Assembly: GCA_044450465.1 (NCBI GenBank)
Contig: JBIOJB010000033.1
Coordinates: 1 to 26,519, forward strand
DNA length: 26,519 bases
Reading direction: 5' to 3'
From: JBIOJB01 sp044450465
GTDB taxonomy: Bacteria; Chloroflexota; Dormibacteria; Dormibacterales; Dormibacteraceae
The translations under genes were made by a program, and so were the position numbers. Under the pieces are notes generated by a model that made no database searches, was not told the origin of the DNA, and saw only the letters and a list, made by a program, of their open reading frames with translations. Of this stretch, positions 17,281 through 25,159 are shown one piece after another. Position 1 is the first letter of the stretch, and each line of letters begins with the position of its first letter.

Positions 17281-17934
17281 TCATGCCTGGACCTTTGGCT
17301 CGACTTTGGGCTCGAGCACGACCACCTTGGTGTCGTACTCCCCCGAAGATTTCTGAACGGACAGCTTGACCTGTGGCTCAGACGCGGTGATCCCCATCTC
17401 CTTGAGGAACCGCTCGACCGGGTCCAGTTCGATCTTGAGGCCGGGGATCGCATAGTGCATGGGCACGACGTAGCGGGGCTCCAGCTGGCGCACCACCTCC
17501 GCCGCCTGCGCCGCAGTCAGGGTGGTGCGCCCCCCGACCGGAACCAGCAGCAGATCGGGCGAAGAAACCGTCTCCGCCTCGACGTCATCGAGCTTGTGGC
17601 CAAGATCGCCCAGGTGGCACACGCGAAGGTCATCGATCTCGAAGAGGTAGACCGTATTCCGGCCGTGCTTGGCGCCTTTCTCCGCGTCGTGATAGGTCGG
17701 CAGGCCGATCACGCTGACGCCCGCGACCTCGTATTCGCCCGGACCCCGAATCTCGTAAGCCTCGCGGACCGCCTGGGCATAGCTGTGATTGGGATGGTCG
17801 TGGCTGATGGTGACCAGGTCGGCGTCCAGCCGCTGGAGCTTGAGCCCGATGGTCGGCGGGTACGGATCGGTGACGACCGCCGCTCCCCGCCCCCTCAGAC
17901 GGAAGCAGCCGTGTCCGAGCCAGGTGACGTCCAA
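17281..17934 (-). CDS. Metallo-beta-lactamase-fold hydrolase (UPF0173/YtkL-type)
   Basis: Protein of 217 residues. It starts MDVTWLGHGCFRL, the typical opening of the small metal-dependent hydrolase family related to UlaG and YtkL. The metal motif is SHDHPNHS, with His45, His47 and His50 but Asn49 where most MBL enzymes have Asp. Further metal ligands are in CHLGDLGH and MHYAIPGLK. The start is TTG at 17934 with a strong GGAGG 4 nt upstream. It follows argS after a 40-bp gap containing a hairpin. The C terminus has a repeated EPKVEPKV tail. The substrate is unknown. Confidence 0.85.
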   Translation of the reverse strand: MDVTWLGHGCFRLRGRGAAVVTDPYPPTIGLKLQRLDADLVTISHDHPNHSYAQAVREAYEIRGPGEYEVAGVSVIGLPTYHDAEKGAKHGRNTVYLFEIDDLRVCHLGDLGHKLDDVEAETVSSPDLLLVPVGGRTTLTAAQAAEVVRQLEPRYVVPMHYAIPGLKIELDPVERFLKEMGITASEPQVKLSVQKSSGEYDTKVVVLEPKVEPKVQA

Positions 17935-17956
17935 TTTGCCTCCTTAGGTGTTGGTA

Positions 17957-17974
17957 TCCCGCCAGCCGGCGGGA
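17957..17974 (-). other. Hairpin directly after the argS stop codon
   Basis: TCCCGCC and GGCGGGA form a perfect 7-bp stem with a 4-base loop, beginning one base after the argS TAG. No U-run follows, so a plain rho-independent terminator is unlikely. It may stabilise the 3' end or moderate readthrough into the hydrolase gene. Confidence 0.45.
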
Positions 17975-19645
17975 CTACATCCGTTCCGGCGCGCTGACCC
18001 CGATCAGGTCGAACGCCGCTTTCAAAGTGTGACGTGCAGCCCGGCAGAGTTCCAGCCGGGCCCTGGTCAGGCCCACATCGTCGAGAACCACGCGGCGCGC
18101 GGGATCCGCGTTGCCGGCGTGATAGAAGCGATGTACGGCTGTCGCCAGGTCCTGGATGTAGTAGGGGATCCGGTGCGGTTCGAGCAGGTTGGCTGCGTCC
18201 TCGACCACCTCGGGCCAGTAGGCGAGCTGCCGCGCGACATCAAGCTCCTCGGGCTGCGAAAGCAGTGACAGGTCTGGCTCCTCGGGGAGCTTTGGGTGGC
18301 GCTCGGCCGCGGTGGCCTCGATGTTGGACAGCCGCGCGTGTGCGTACTGCGCGTAGTAGACGGGGTTCTCGTTGCCCTGCGTGACCGCCAGCTCGAGGTC
18401 GAACTCGATGGTGGTATCAGGTGAACGAAGCAGATAGAAGTAGCGAACTGCATCGGACCCGACCCGGTCGATGAGCTCATCGAGGGTCACGAAGCGACCG
18501 GCGCGCTTCGACATCTTGCCCTCTTTCAAATTGACCATCTGGTTGAGGATGATCACCAGCTTGTCGGGGTCGAAGCCGAGCGCGGCCGCCGCACCTTTCA
18601 TCCGGGAGACGTAGCCGTGATGGTCGGCGCCCCAGACCTCGATGACGCGAGCGAAGCGCCTGCGCTCGAAGCGGCTCAGCAGGTATCCCATGTCCGATGC
18701 GAAGTAGGTCGGCTCGCCGTTGGACCGGATGACGACGCGACCCTCGTCGTCATCGGCCGGCTCGCCGTCGGCGGCCGCCGGCTGGACGAACCACTGCGCT
18801 CCGTCGTGATCCTGGATCTGGCCCGACGCCTTGAGGCGCTCGACCGCAAGCTGCGGCAGCCCCTCCTGCCAAAGGCGCGATTCAAAAAACCACTCGTCGT
18901 ACCGGACGTTGAGGCGACCCACGGTGGTCCTGATGCGGTCCACCATGGTCTGGACGGCAAAGGCTCTGAGCCTGGGCTCCGCCTCTTCGCGGCTCTCTTT
19001 TTCGATGCCGGGCAGCTCGCGCTGGGCCAGCAGCGCCAGCTCCTCCACGTATGCGCCCGTGTACCCGCGCTCGGGCGGCGGCTCTCCATGCAGGCGCGCG
19101 TACACGGACTCGCCGAACAATCTCGACTGCGTGTTCTGGTCGTTGACGTAGTACTCCCGCTCGGGTTTGTGACCGGTGAACTCGAGCAAGCGGGCCAGGG
19201 AGTCACCAAGGATCGCGCCGCGGCCATGTCCGATGTGAAGGGGGCCGGTCGGGTTGACGCTCAGGAACTCGACCTGGAGCCGCTCACCCCGGCCGATGTC
19301 GGTCGATCCGTAGTGAACGCCGGCCCGCGACACCCGGCCGGTGAGCTGCTGGAGCCACCGGTCGGACAGCCGGAAGTTGACGTAGCCGCCGGCAGCTTCG
19401 GCGGTCGCGGCGCCCTCCGGGATTTCCAGCGACTCGACCAGGCGCGCGGCTATCTGTTGCGGCGGCTGGCGGAGGCTCCGCGCCAGCTTCAGGCCGGCGG
19501 AGCTTGCGTAGTCACCGTGGGCTGGGTTCTTCGCTCGTCCGAGCTCGAGGTCAGGAAGCTGGCCCTCTAGGCCGATCGCGCGTGCTGCATTGACAAGCGA
19601 CGCGGCAATCTGGGCCCGAACGCCTCCGTTGACTGCAGAGGTCAC
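17975..19645 (-). CDS. argS: Arginyl-tRNA synthetase
   Basis: Class I synthetase of 556 residues that charges tRNA-Arg. It has the N-terminal Add-1 domain (NPAHGDYASSAGLKLAR), the HIGH motif at 137-140 (NPTGPLHIGHGRGA), and a clear KMSKR (NLKEGKMSKRAGRFVTLDEL). Many ArgRS proteins lack a canonical KMSKS; this one keeps it as KMSKR. The C-terminal DALR helical domain ends with RLELCRAARHTLKAAFDLIGV, the anticodon-binding end. The start is GTG at 19645, 8 bp after the HtrA-like gene, so both may share a transcript. Confidence 0.97.
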   Translation of the reverse strand: MTSAVNGGVRAQIAASLVNAARAIGLEGQLPDLELGRAKNPAHGDYASSAGLKLARSLRQPPQQIAARLVESLEIPEGAATAEAAGGYVNFRLSDRWLQQLTGRVSRAGVHYGSTDIGRGERLQVEFLSVNPTGPLHIGHGRGAILGDSLARLLEFTGHKPEREYYVNDQNTQSRLFGESVYARLHGEPPPERGYTGAYVEELALLAQRELPGIEKESREEAEPRLRAFAVQTMVDRIRTTVGRLNVRYDEWFFESRLWQEGLPQLAVERLKASGQIQDHDGAQWFVQPAAADGEPADDDEGRVVIRSNGEPTYFASDMGYLLSRFERRRFARVIEVWGADHHGYVSRMKGAAAALGFDPDKLVIILNQMVNLKEGKMSKRAGRFVTLDELIDRVGSDAVRYFYLLRSPDTTIEFDLELAVTQGNENPVYYAQYAHARLSNIEATAAERHPKLPEEPDLSLLSQPEELDVARQLAYWPEVVEDAANLLEPHRIPYYIQDLATAVHRFYHAGNADPARRVVLDDVGLTRARLELCRAARHTLKAAFDLIGVSAPERM

Positions 19646-19653
19646 CGGTCAGC

Positions 19654-20700
19654 TCACTGACAGCTTGGGTGCGAGCCACCGAGCGTGAGCTCGACCTGGG
19701 TCGAAGACCCATTGCGCCAGTAGGTAACGGTCACGCGCTGGTTGAGGTGGAAGCGTGACCGCAGCAGAAGGTCCAGCGGATCGGCCGCGTCGACCTTCAC
19801 ATCATCCACCTGGGTGATGATGTCCCCGGCCTGCAGGCCTGAGGTCGCCGCCGGTCCGTTCACGGTGACAGTCACCACCTGGCCGCCCTCGGGCACACCG
19901 GTAAGCGCAGCCGCGGCCGCGTCGACGACCTCGGTGGAGGCACCGAGGGACGCCACGACGACCTGGCCCGATTGGAGGATCTGCTGGACGTCGTCCTGCA
20001 CCCCGGCGACGCTGAGCGCGTAGCCTCCGGCCGAGCCGCCGGCAGGCTGCATGGCGATGCCGACCACCTGCCCGGAGAGGTTAAGGAGCGGCCCACCGGC
20101 TGTCCTCGAATCGACTGGCGCCGTGATCTGAATGGTGTCGACGAAACCGCTTGACGGACCGATTCCGCCGGGGTCCGGCGACGTCATGCTTCGGTGCATG
20201 GCGCTGACGTATCCCGGGCTTACCGCGCCGCCATCTAGCGGACCGCCCAAACCGATCACCGGCTGGCCCTGCACGAGCGCGGTGGGATCGGCGAACGCGA
20301 GCGTCGGGAGTCCGCTGACCTTGTCGATCTTGATCACGGCGACGCCGGTCTGGCAGTCGTAGTCGATGAGGCGTGCGGTGTGTGGCGTGGAGTCGCCCGT
20401 GATCAGCACGGTCAGTCCGCTGGCTCCCGCGATCACGTCCACGCTGGTGACGATGTAGCCGTCGCCGGTCGCAAGGTACCCGGATCCGCGGGCGATCTGT
20501 GGCTGCTGCTGAGTCACGATGCTGACCACCGCGGGCGTAGCCCTGGCGGCGGCCTGGACGAGGGCCGAGTCCTCGGCGATGGTCACACCCGCGCGAAGGT
20601 TCGCCTGCTGCGGGTTCAGCTGGAGCACGGCAAAGGCCACTCCTGCCGCGACGACCACGGTCACCAAAAGGCCCGCAGCCACTAACAGATAGGGGCGCAC
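19654..20700 (-). CDS. Membrane-anchored HtrA/DegP-like protein lacking the catalytic triad, with PDZ domain
   Basis: Protein of 348 residues: a membrane anchor (about 4-26), a trypsin-like domain (about 45-245) and a C-terminal PDZ domain (about 255-345, GLQAGDIITQVDDVKVDAADPL). The fold of the S1C proteases is plain, but each catalytic residue is replaced: the His of TNNHV is Asp88 (GYIVTSVDV), the Asp of DLAV is Gly119 (CQTGVAVIKID), and the Ser of GNSGGPL is Ala201 (SRTAGGPLLN). It is probably a non-proteolytic binding or chaperone protein outside the membrane. The start GTG has no Shine-Dalgarno, but TAAACT lies 6 nt upstream. Two cysteines (116 and 347) could pair. Confidence 0.85.
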   Translation of the reverse strand: MRPYLLVAAGLLVTVVVAAGVAFAVLQLNPQQANLRAGVTIAEDSALVQAAARATPAVVSIVTQQQPQIARGSGYLATGDGYIVTSVDVIAGASGLTVLITGDSTPHTARLIDYDCQTGVAVIKIDKVSGLPTLAFADPTALVQGQPVIGLGGPLDGGAVSPGYVSAMHRSMTSPDPGGIGPSSGFVDTIQITAPVDSRTAGGPLLNLSGQVVGIAMQPAGGSAGGYALSVAGVQDDVQQILQSGQVVVASLGASTEVVDAAAAALTGVPEGGQVVTVTVNGPAATSGLQAGDIITQVDDVKVDAADPLDLLLRSRFHLNQRVTVTYWRNGSSTQVELTLGGSHPSCQ

Positions 20701-20706
20701 GGCTTG

Positions 20707-20712
20707 AGTTTA
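20707..20712 (-). promoter_or_regulatory. Probable leaderless -10 box for the HtrA-like gene (TAAACT)
   Basis: TAAACT on the minus strand ends 6 nt before the GTG start, the spacing expected when transcription begins at the start codon. No ribosome site exists in the 22-bp gap. No convincing -35 is seen. Confidence 0.4.
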
Positions 20713-20722
20713 GGTAGCCGAA

Positions 20723-21226
20723 CTAGTGGTTGTTCGACCCCGCAGGGTGTGAAGCGTCCGGTGGGTACCAGGTCATGACCAGCTGGCGGCTCGGTTCGAA
20801 CCCGGCCGCGGCGTACAGCCGCACAGCGGATTCGTTGTCGTTTCTCGTCCACACGTAGCCGAGCGTGACTCGGCGCTCCTCGAAGAGCTTGACGGCCCGC
20901 CGGAGAAGCATCTCCCCGACGCCGCGCCCGCGGTGATGCTCGTCGACGTAAACCTCGGCCACCTCCCCCTCCAGGCCCGTGCCGGGGTCATAAAGGACGA
21001 TCCAGCAGAAGCCGATCACGCGACCCGCCTCATCCCGCACCGCGTAGATGATGTTCTCGCCGCGAAAGGCGGTCGGGACGTCGCCAAGCTGGCGCTCGAT
21101 CTCGGCCCGCGTCAGCTGAGGATGATCGGCGTAGTGAACCTGCTCGCCGAGGTGAAGCTCGACCAGAAGCGGCTTGATAAGGGTGTAGTCACCGGTCGCC
21201 AGGCGCTCGACGTCCAGCGTTCTCAT
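20723..21226 (-). CDS. GNAT-family N-acetyltransferase
   Basis: Protein of 167 residues with a single GNAT domain. The acetyl-CoA pyrophosphate loop is RGRGVGEMLL (about 99-108), preceded by strand beta4 (VAEVYVDEHH) and followed by the NESAVRLYAAAGFEP motif typical of the last strand. The acceptor substrate cannot be told. The start is ATG at 21226 (MRTLDVERLATGDY), with no Shine-Dalgarno; TACCAT lies 9 nt upstream. It is followed after 22 bp by the HtrA-like gene. Confidence 0.88.
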   Translation of the reverse strand: MRTLDVERLATGDYTLIKPLLVELHLGEQVHYADHPQLTRAEIERQLGDVPTAFRGENIIYAVRDEAGRVIGFCWIVLYDPGTGLEGEVAEVYVDEHHRGRGVGEMLLRRAVKLFEERRVTLGYVWTRNDNESAVRLYAAAGFEPSRQLVMTWYPPDASHPAGSNNH

Positions 21227-21235
21227 GGGGAGTCG

Positions 21236-21241
21236 ATGGTA
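21236..21241 (-). promoter_or_regulatory. Possible -10 box (TACCAT) for the GNAT gene
   Basis: TACCAT on the minus strand ends 9 nt before the ATG, giving an almost leaderless message. An overlapping TAGGCT lies just upstream. No -35 match is evident. Confidence 0.3.
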
Positions 21242-21250
21242 GCCTAGTGG

Positions 21251-21315
21251 CCCCCAATCTCTGAGGCTTTGACCTTAGTTTTGGGGGACCCTTCCGCCGC
21301 CGGCCGCGGGCGGAA
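21251..21315. other. Two intergenic inverted repeats between the GNAT gene and tRNA-Thr
   Basis: The first pairs CCCCCAA (21251-21257) with TTGGGGG (21281-21287), with an imperfect inner CTGAGG/CCTTAG. The second pairs TTCCGCC (21292-21298) with GGCGGAA (21309-21315) around a 10-base GC loop. Neither is followed by a U-run. They may end transcription coming from the GT87 gene or insulate the tRNA promoter. Confidence 0.5.
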
Positions 21316-21338
21316 GCCGTCCTATCAGCCTGGTCCTC

Positions 21339-21411
21339 GCCGACGTAGCTCAGCTGGCAGAGCAGCCGCCTCGTAAGTGGCAGGTCGTGGGTTCGAATCC
21401 CACCGTCGGCT
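21339..21411 (+). tRNA. tRNA-Thr, anticodon CGU
   Basis: A full 73-nt cloverleaf. The acceptor GCCGACG (21339-21345) pairs with CGTCGGC (21404-21410), followed by discriminator T. The D stem is GCTC/GAGC. The anticodon stem is GCCGC/GTGGC with loop CTCGTAA, so the anticodon is CGT (21372-21374) and reads ACG (Thr). The T stem is GTGGG/CCCAC with loop TTCGAAT. CCA is not encoded. It is the only plus-strand gene among about 24 kb of minus-strand genes. Its neighbour sua5-type function (t6A37) acts on this class of tRNA, though the genes are 12 kb apart. Confidence 0.97.
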
Positions 21412-21414
21412 CTG

Positions 21415-22545
21415 TCATCCAGCCGGAGTGTCCGGCGCAACCGGCCCCCGTCGTGGCGCGCTCAGAAACGAGAGAAGCAGGCCTGCCTCGGCGATCAGGA
21501 TTGGCACCGCGAGCACCAGGAGAGCCAGCTCGAGCAGGGCGTATCCGACCACCAGCAGCGCCACCTGCGGCGCCGAAGGCCCCTCACGGACTGTCAGCCA
21601 GCCGGCGACGACGAGCATCGCGAAATCCTGAAAGCCGACGTACGGCGTGAAGAGAAGTGAGGCGACTATGCCCGCGGCAACCGGTATCCCGGCCCTTCCA
21701 CCCCGGTGGCGCCATGACGCGAGCAGGGCCAGGGCCAGGACCACCACCTGAACGGCGTAGATCTGCGGGCCGATTCCAAGCGGGCCGGCCACCGCGTATC
21801 GCCGGGTGATGTCCCAGCCGGCCGCAAGCGACAGAACGTCCCGGTAGCGCTGGACGCCGTCTGGGCCGAGCATGGCCAGGGCCACGGCGCCCATAGCGAG
21901 GCTGGCGGCGAGGAAAGCCGCGAAGACCTTCCACCGCCCGGAGACCAGAAGGCAGAGCGGTACCAGAAGGGCGAGCTGTGGCTTGATCAAGATCAGGGCG
22001 AGCACCAGGCCCGCCGGCACGCTTCGACCGCGCTCCATCAGCCACCAGGACGCTGCGACCGCCGCGGCGACCAGGACCACCGGCTGGCCCACCATAAGGC
22101 CGAAGGCGACGGGAAAGAGGCCGAACCAGAGAGCAAGGTGCGCGGCGCGGACAAGCGGCGAGCCCGTGGCGACGACGGCCCACACGAAAAGGCCGGCTCC
22201 GACCAGAAGCGCCGTCCACAAAATGATCGCCGGGGTGAAAGCAAGCAGCGTGAACGGCGTCGCGAGCCAGGCCAGCGGCGGCGGGTTCAAGAAGGGCGAC
22301 CAGTAGAAGCCAGGGCCCAGACCCTCCACGCTTGCTCGCTGCGCCGCGAGGTCGTACAGGTGCGCGTAGCCCTGGTGAAGGCCGGTCTCGGCGGCGCCAT
22401 AGATGAGGCGGAAGTCGTTGCGCACGCCGTACTGCGGTATGTACGTGACCACCGCCGCGTAGAGGTCGAAGGCGGAGAGCAGCAAACCCGCCCACAGGCC
22501 TCCGACCGCCCACAACCGGGTTCGACTGCTGATGAATTCTCTCAA
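21415..22545 (-). CDS. GT87-family (DUF2029) polytopic membrane glycosyltransferase
   Basis: Membrane protein of 376 residues with about ten hydrophobic segments. The pattern VRNDFRLIYGAAETGLHQG, with the likely catalytic Asp in the first external loop, and FLNPPPLAWLATPF are typical of GT87/DUF2029 enzymes. These move mannose or arabinose from polyprenyl-phosphate sugars on the outer face of the membrane. The frame stays open to TTG 22575, but that start sits inside the dnaK terminator. TTG at 22545 (MREFISSRTRLWAV), with TAGGGT 8 nt upstream, fits better. The stop lies 3 bp from the tRNA-Thr 3' end, convergent with it. The exact sugar is unknown. Confidence 0.85.
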   Translation of the reverse strand: MREFISSRTRLWAVGGLWAGLLLSAFDLYAAVVTYIPQYGVRNDFRLIYGAAETGLHQGYAHLYDLAAQRASVEGLGPGFYWSPFLNPPPLAWLATPFTLLAFTPAIILWTALLVGAGLFVWAVVATGSPLVRAAHLALWFGLFPVAFGLMVGQPVVLVAAAVAASWWLMERGRSVPAGLVLALILIKPQLALLVPLCLLVSGRWKVFAAFLAASLAMGAVALAMLGPDGVQRYRDVLSLAAGWDITRRYAVAGPLGIGPQIYAVQVVVLALALLASWRHRGGRAGIPVAAGIVASLLFTPYVGFQDFAMLVVAGWLTVREGPSAPQVALLVVGYALLELALLVLAVPILIAEAGLLLSFLSAPRRGPVAPDTPAG

Positions 22546-22553
22546 CGCAGGCG

Positions 22554-22559
22554 ACCCTA
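22554..22559 (-). promoter_or_regulatory. Possible -10 box (TAGGGT) for the GT87 gene
   Basis: TAGGGT on the minus strand ends 8 nt before TTG 22545 and lies just downstream of the dnaK terminator, where a new promoter is needed. No -35 match is clear. Confidence 0.3.
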
Positions 22560-22573
22560 ACGTAGTGGACCGC

Positions 22574-22606
22574 AAAAAATAAGGGCTCCGGCAGCGCCGG
22601 AGCCCT
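22574..22606 (-). terminator. Rho-independent terminator of dnaK
   Basis: On the minus strand AGGGCTCCGGC and GCCGGAGCCCT form a perfect 11-bp GC-rich stem (22582-22606) with a 3-base loop, followed by TATTTTTT. It begins 14 bp after the dnaK stop. It is the clearest intrinsic terminator in the window and separates dnaK from the GT87 gene. Confidence 0.9.
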
Positions 22607-22619
22607 GGGTCAGAGTCCT

Positions 22620-24530
22620 CTAGTTCACTTCGCGGTAGTCGGCGTCGACGACGTCGTCTTCTTTCTTCTCTCCGGCTTGAGGTGCGCCGTCTGCGCCTGC
22701 CGCCGATTCACCGGCGGGTGCGCCGGCCTGTTGGTAGATGTGCTGGCCGATCTTCTGCAGGGCTTCGTTGAAGTCATCCATCTGCTTCCGCAGGGCGGCG
22801 GTGTCCGATCCCTTGGCCGCCGTCTTCAACGATTCCAGCTTGGTGGTGACCTCGCTCTTGACGTCGGCGGGGATCTTGTCCGCGTTGTCCTTCATGACCT
22901 TCTCGGCCTGGTGGATCATGGCGTCCGCCTGGTTTCGCAGCTCGACCTCCTCGCGCTTGGCGCGATCCTCGGACGAATGCAGCTCCGCCTCTTTCACCAT
23001 CCGGTCGACCTCTTCCTTGGCCAGGGTCGAGGAGGCCGTGATCGTCACAGACTGTTCGCGTCCCGTGCCCTTGTCCTGCGCCTTGACGTTCAGGATCCCG
23101 TTGGCGTCGATGTCAAAGGTCACCTCGATCTGAGGCATACCCCGAGGCGCGGGTGGGATCCCGTCGAGGTGGAACCGGCCGAGGGTGCGGTTGTCGCGAG
23201 ACATCTCGCGCTCGCCCTGCAGCACGTGGACCTCTACAGATGTCTGGCTGTCGGCCGCCGTCGAAAAGACCTGCGACCTGGAGGTCGGGATCGTCGTGTT
23301 GCGGTCAACAAGCTTCGTCATCACGCCACCGAGCGTTTCGACGCCAAGCGAGAGGGGCGTCACGTCGAGCAGCAGGATGTCCTTGACCTCGCCCTTGAGC
23401 ACGCCGGCCTGAATCGCGGCTCCGACCGCAACGACCTCGTCCGGGTTGACCCCCTTGTGGGCTTCCTTGCCGCCGAGGAGATCCTTGACCAGCTGCTGAA
23501 TGACCGGCATGCGGGTCGACCCGCCCACCAGAACGACCTCGTTGATCTGCTGCGGCGTGAGCGACGCGTCCTTCAAGGCCGCTAGAAACGGCTGCCGGCA
23601 GCGCTCGGTCAGATCCGAGGTCAGCGACTCGAACTTGGCTCTGGTGAGCGTCATCTCGAGGTGCTTCGGACCGGTCTGGTCGGCAGTGATGAACGGCAGG
23701 TTGACGCTGGTCTCGAGACGGCTCGAGAGCTCGATCTTGGCACGCTCGGCTGCTTCGGTCAGGCGCTGAAGGGCCTGCCGGTCGTTCTTGAGGTCGATGC
23801 CGTTCTGCTTCTTGAACTCGTCAGCCAGCCAGTCGACGACGCGGCGGTCGTAATCGTCGCCCCCGAGGTGGGTGTCGCCGTTCGTGCTTTTGACCTCGAA
23901 GACGCCGTCGCCGACGTCGAGCACCGAGACGTCGAAAGTTCCGCCGCCCAGGTCGAACACGAGGATCGTCTCGTTGGCTTTCTTGTCGAGTCCGTACGCG
24001 AGCGACGCCGCAGTAGGCTCGTTGATGATGCGAAGGACGTTGAGTCCGGCGATCTGGCCGGCGTTCTTGGTCGCCTGGCGCTGCGCGTCGTTGAAATACG
24101 CCGGCACGGTGATGACGGCGTCGGTCACCTTCTCGCCCAGGTAGGCCTCAGCGTCCGCCTTCAGTTTCTGAAGGATCATGGCCGAGATCTCTTCTGGCGT
24201 GAACTCCTTGTTCGCGTTCGGGATCTTGACCACGGCCCGGTCGTCCTTGCCGGCCTTGACGTCGTACGGCACGATCTTCCGCTCCGACTCGACCTCGCCG
24301 AACTTGCGGCCCATGAAACGCTTGATCGAGGAGACCGTGTTCTCAGGGTTGACGGCGGCCTGACGACGCGCCAGGGTGCCGACGAGACGCTCGCCTGTCT
24401 TGGTGAACGCGACGACAGAGGGCGTGGTCCGGGAACCTTCTGAGTTCGGGATGACCACAGGCTCGCCCCCTTCCATCACGGCGATCACCGAGTTGGTCGT
24501 TCCCAGGTCGATTCCTACGGTCTTTGGCAT
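22620..24530 (-). CDS. dnaK: Molecular chaperone DnaK (Hsp70)
   Basis: ATP-dependent chaperone of 636 residues. Signatures are GIDLGTTNSVIAVMEGG (5-21), the phosphate-2 loop VFDLGGGTFDVSVLDVGDG, VLVGGSTRMPVIQ, the linker DILLLDVTPLSLGVETLGG, and a C-terminal Gly/Ala tail ending in DDVVDADYREVN, close to the EEVD-like end of bacterial DnaK. The ATPase and substrate-binding domains are complete. The start ATG is preceded by GGAGG at a rather long 12 nt. It stands alone: grpE and dnaJ are not downstream. No CIRCE or HAIR operator is seen in the 128-bp region shared with the divergent DUF3090 gene. Confidence 0.98.
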   Translation of the reverse strand: MPKTVGIDLGTTNSVIAVMEGGEPVVIPNSEGSRTTPSVVAFTKTGERLVGTLARRQAAVNPENTVSSIKRFMGRKFGEVESERKIVPYDVKAGKDDRAVVKIPNANKEFTPEEISAMILQKLKADAEAYLGEKVTDAVITVPAYFNDAQRQATKNAGQIAGLNVLRIINEPTAASLAYGLDKKANETILVFDLGGGTFDVSVLDVGDGVFEVKSTNGDTHLGGDDYDRRVVDWLADEFKKQNGIDLKNDRQALQRLTEAAERAKIELSSRLETSVNLPFITADQTGPKHLEMTLTRAKFESLTSDLTERCRQPFLAALKDASLTPQQINEVVLVGGSTRMPVIQQLVKDLLGGKEAHKGVNPDEVVAVGAAIQAGVLKGEVKDILLLDVTPLSLGVETLGGVMTKLVDRNTTIPTSRSQVFSTAADSQTSVEVHVLQGEREMSRDNRTLGRFHLDGIPPAPRGMPQIEVTFDIDANGILNVKAQDKGTGREQSVTITASSTLAKEEVDRMVKEAELHSSEDRAKREEVELRNQADAMIHQAEKVMKDNADKIPADVKSEVTTKLESLKTAAKGSDTAALRKQMDDFNEALQKIGQHIYQQAGAPAGESAAGADGAPQAGEKKEDDVVDADYREVN

Positions 24531-24639
24531 ATGTGAGCTATTCCTCCAGGGTGCGCTCCCCGCGCATGTGAAATGTCGTCACTGATCTTGTTCCCCCGCC
24601 ACCGCGCCTCGAAACCACGAGGCTCGGACGCCGACGCCC

Positions 24640-24645
24640 TACCCT
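24640..24645 (+). promoter_or_regulatory. Possible -10 box (TACCCT) for the DUF3090/SCO1664 pair
   Basis: TACCCT is the same hexamer as at glyA and ends 13 nt before ATG 24659. The gap holds a small inverted repeat, TAGAG/CTCTA, around 24646-24657 and no Shine-Dalgarno. The predicted leader is at most a few bases. Confidence 0.35.
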
Positions 24646-24658
24646 AGAGAACACTCTA

Positions 24659-25159
24659 ATGGCGATCTTCGAACTCGACCCGGTCGACCTGCTCGCCGTG
24701 GCGGCCGTGGGCGAGCCAGGCCGGCGTCACTTCTTCCTGATCGCCCGCGGGTCGGGCCGCACTATGACCCTGGGCTGCGAGAAGGCCCAGATCCAGGCTC
24801 TTTTGGTGCGGCTCCAGCAGGTGATGGAGTCCCAGGGCATCGAGCGCCCGGAGCGCCAACCGGCCACAGGAGCGCCAGAGCCCGGGGAACCCGAGTGGCA
24901 GGTGGCCGAGATGGGCCTCGGGTATCACGAGGGCCGCGGCATGTTCGTCCTGGTCGTGAGCCAGGCCGCGAGCGAAGCGCCGGAGGAAGAGATGGCCAGC
25001 GTGCGCTTCTGGCTCAGCCGCAACCAGGTGCTGGCGTTTTCGATGCAGGCCGAGAACGTCCTCGGCGCAGGACGGCCGCTGTGCCCGCGCTGCGGGCTGC
25101 CGATGGACCCTGTCGGACACCCGTGCCCGGTGATGAATGGCGCGCGGCCTATCTTCTGA
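24659..25159 (+). CDS. DUF3090 family protein
   Basis: Protein of 166 residues. The sequence style (FELDPVDLLAVAAVGEPGRR, HFFLIARGSGRTMTLGCEK, and a final CPRCGLPMDPVGHPCPVMNG) is that of the DUF3090 family found mainly in Actinobacteria. The C-terminal CxxC plus a further Cys/His could bind zinc. The start has no Shine-Dalgarno. The 3' end overlaps the next gene by 23 nt. In actinobacterial genomes the family is nearly always beside the SCO1664 family and often a histidine phosphatase and mshC; those two are not seen here. The function is unknown. Confidence 0.88.
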   Translation: MAIFELDPVDLLAVAAVGEPGRRHFFLIARGSGRTMTLGCEKAQIQALLVRLQQVMESQGIERPERQPATGAPEPGEPEWQVAEMGLGYHEGRGMFVLVVSQAASEAPEEEMASVRFWLSRNQVLAFSMQAENVLGAGRPLCPRCGLPMDPVGHPCPVMNGARPIF

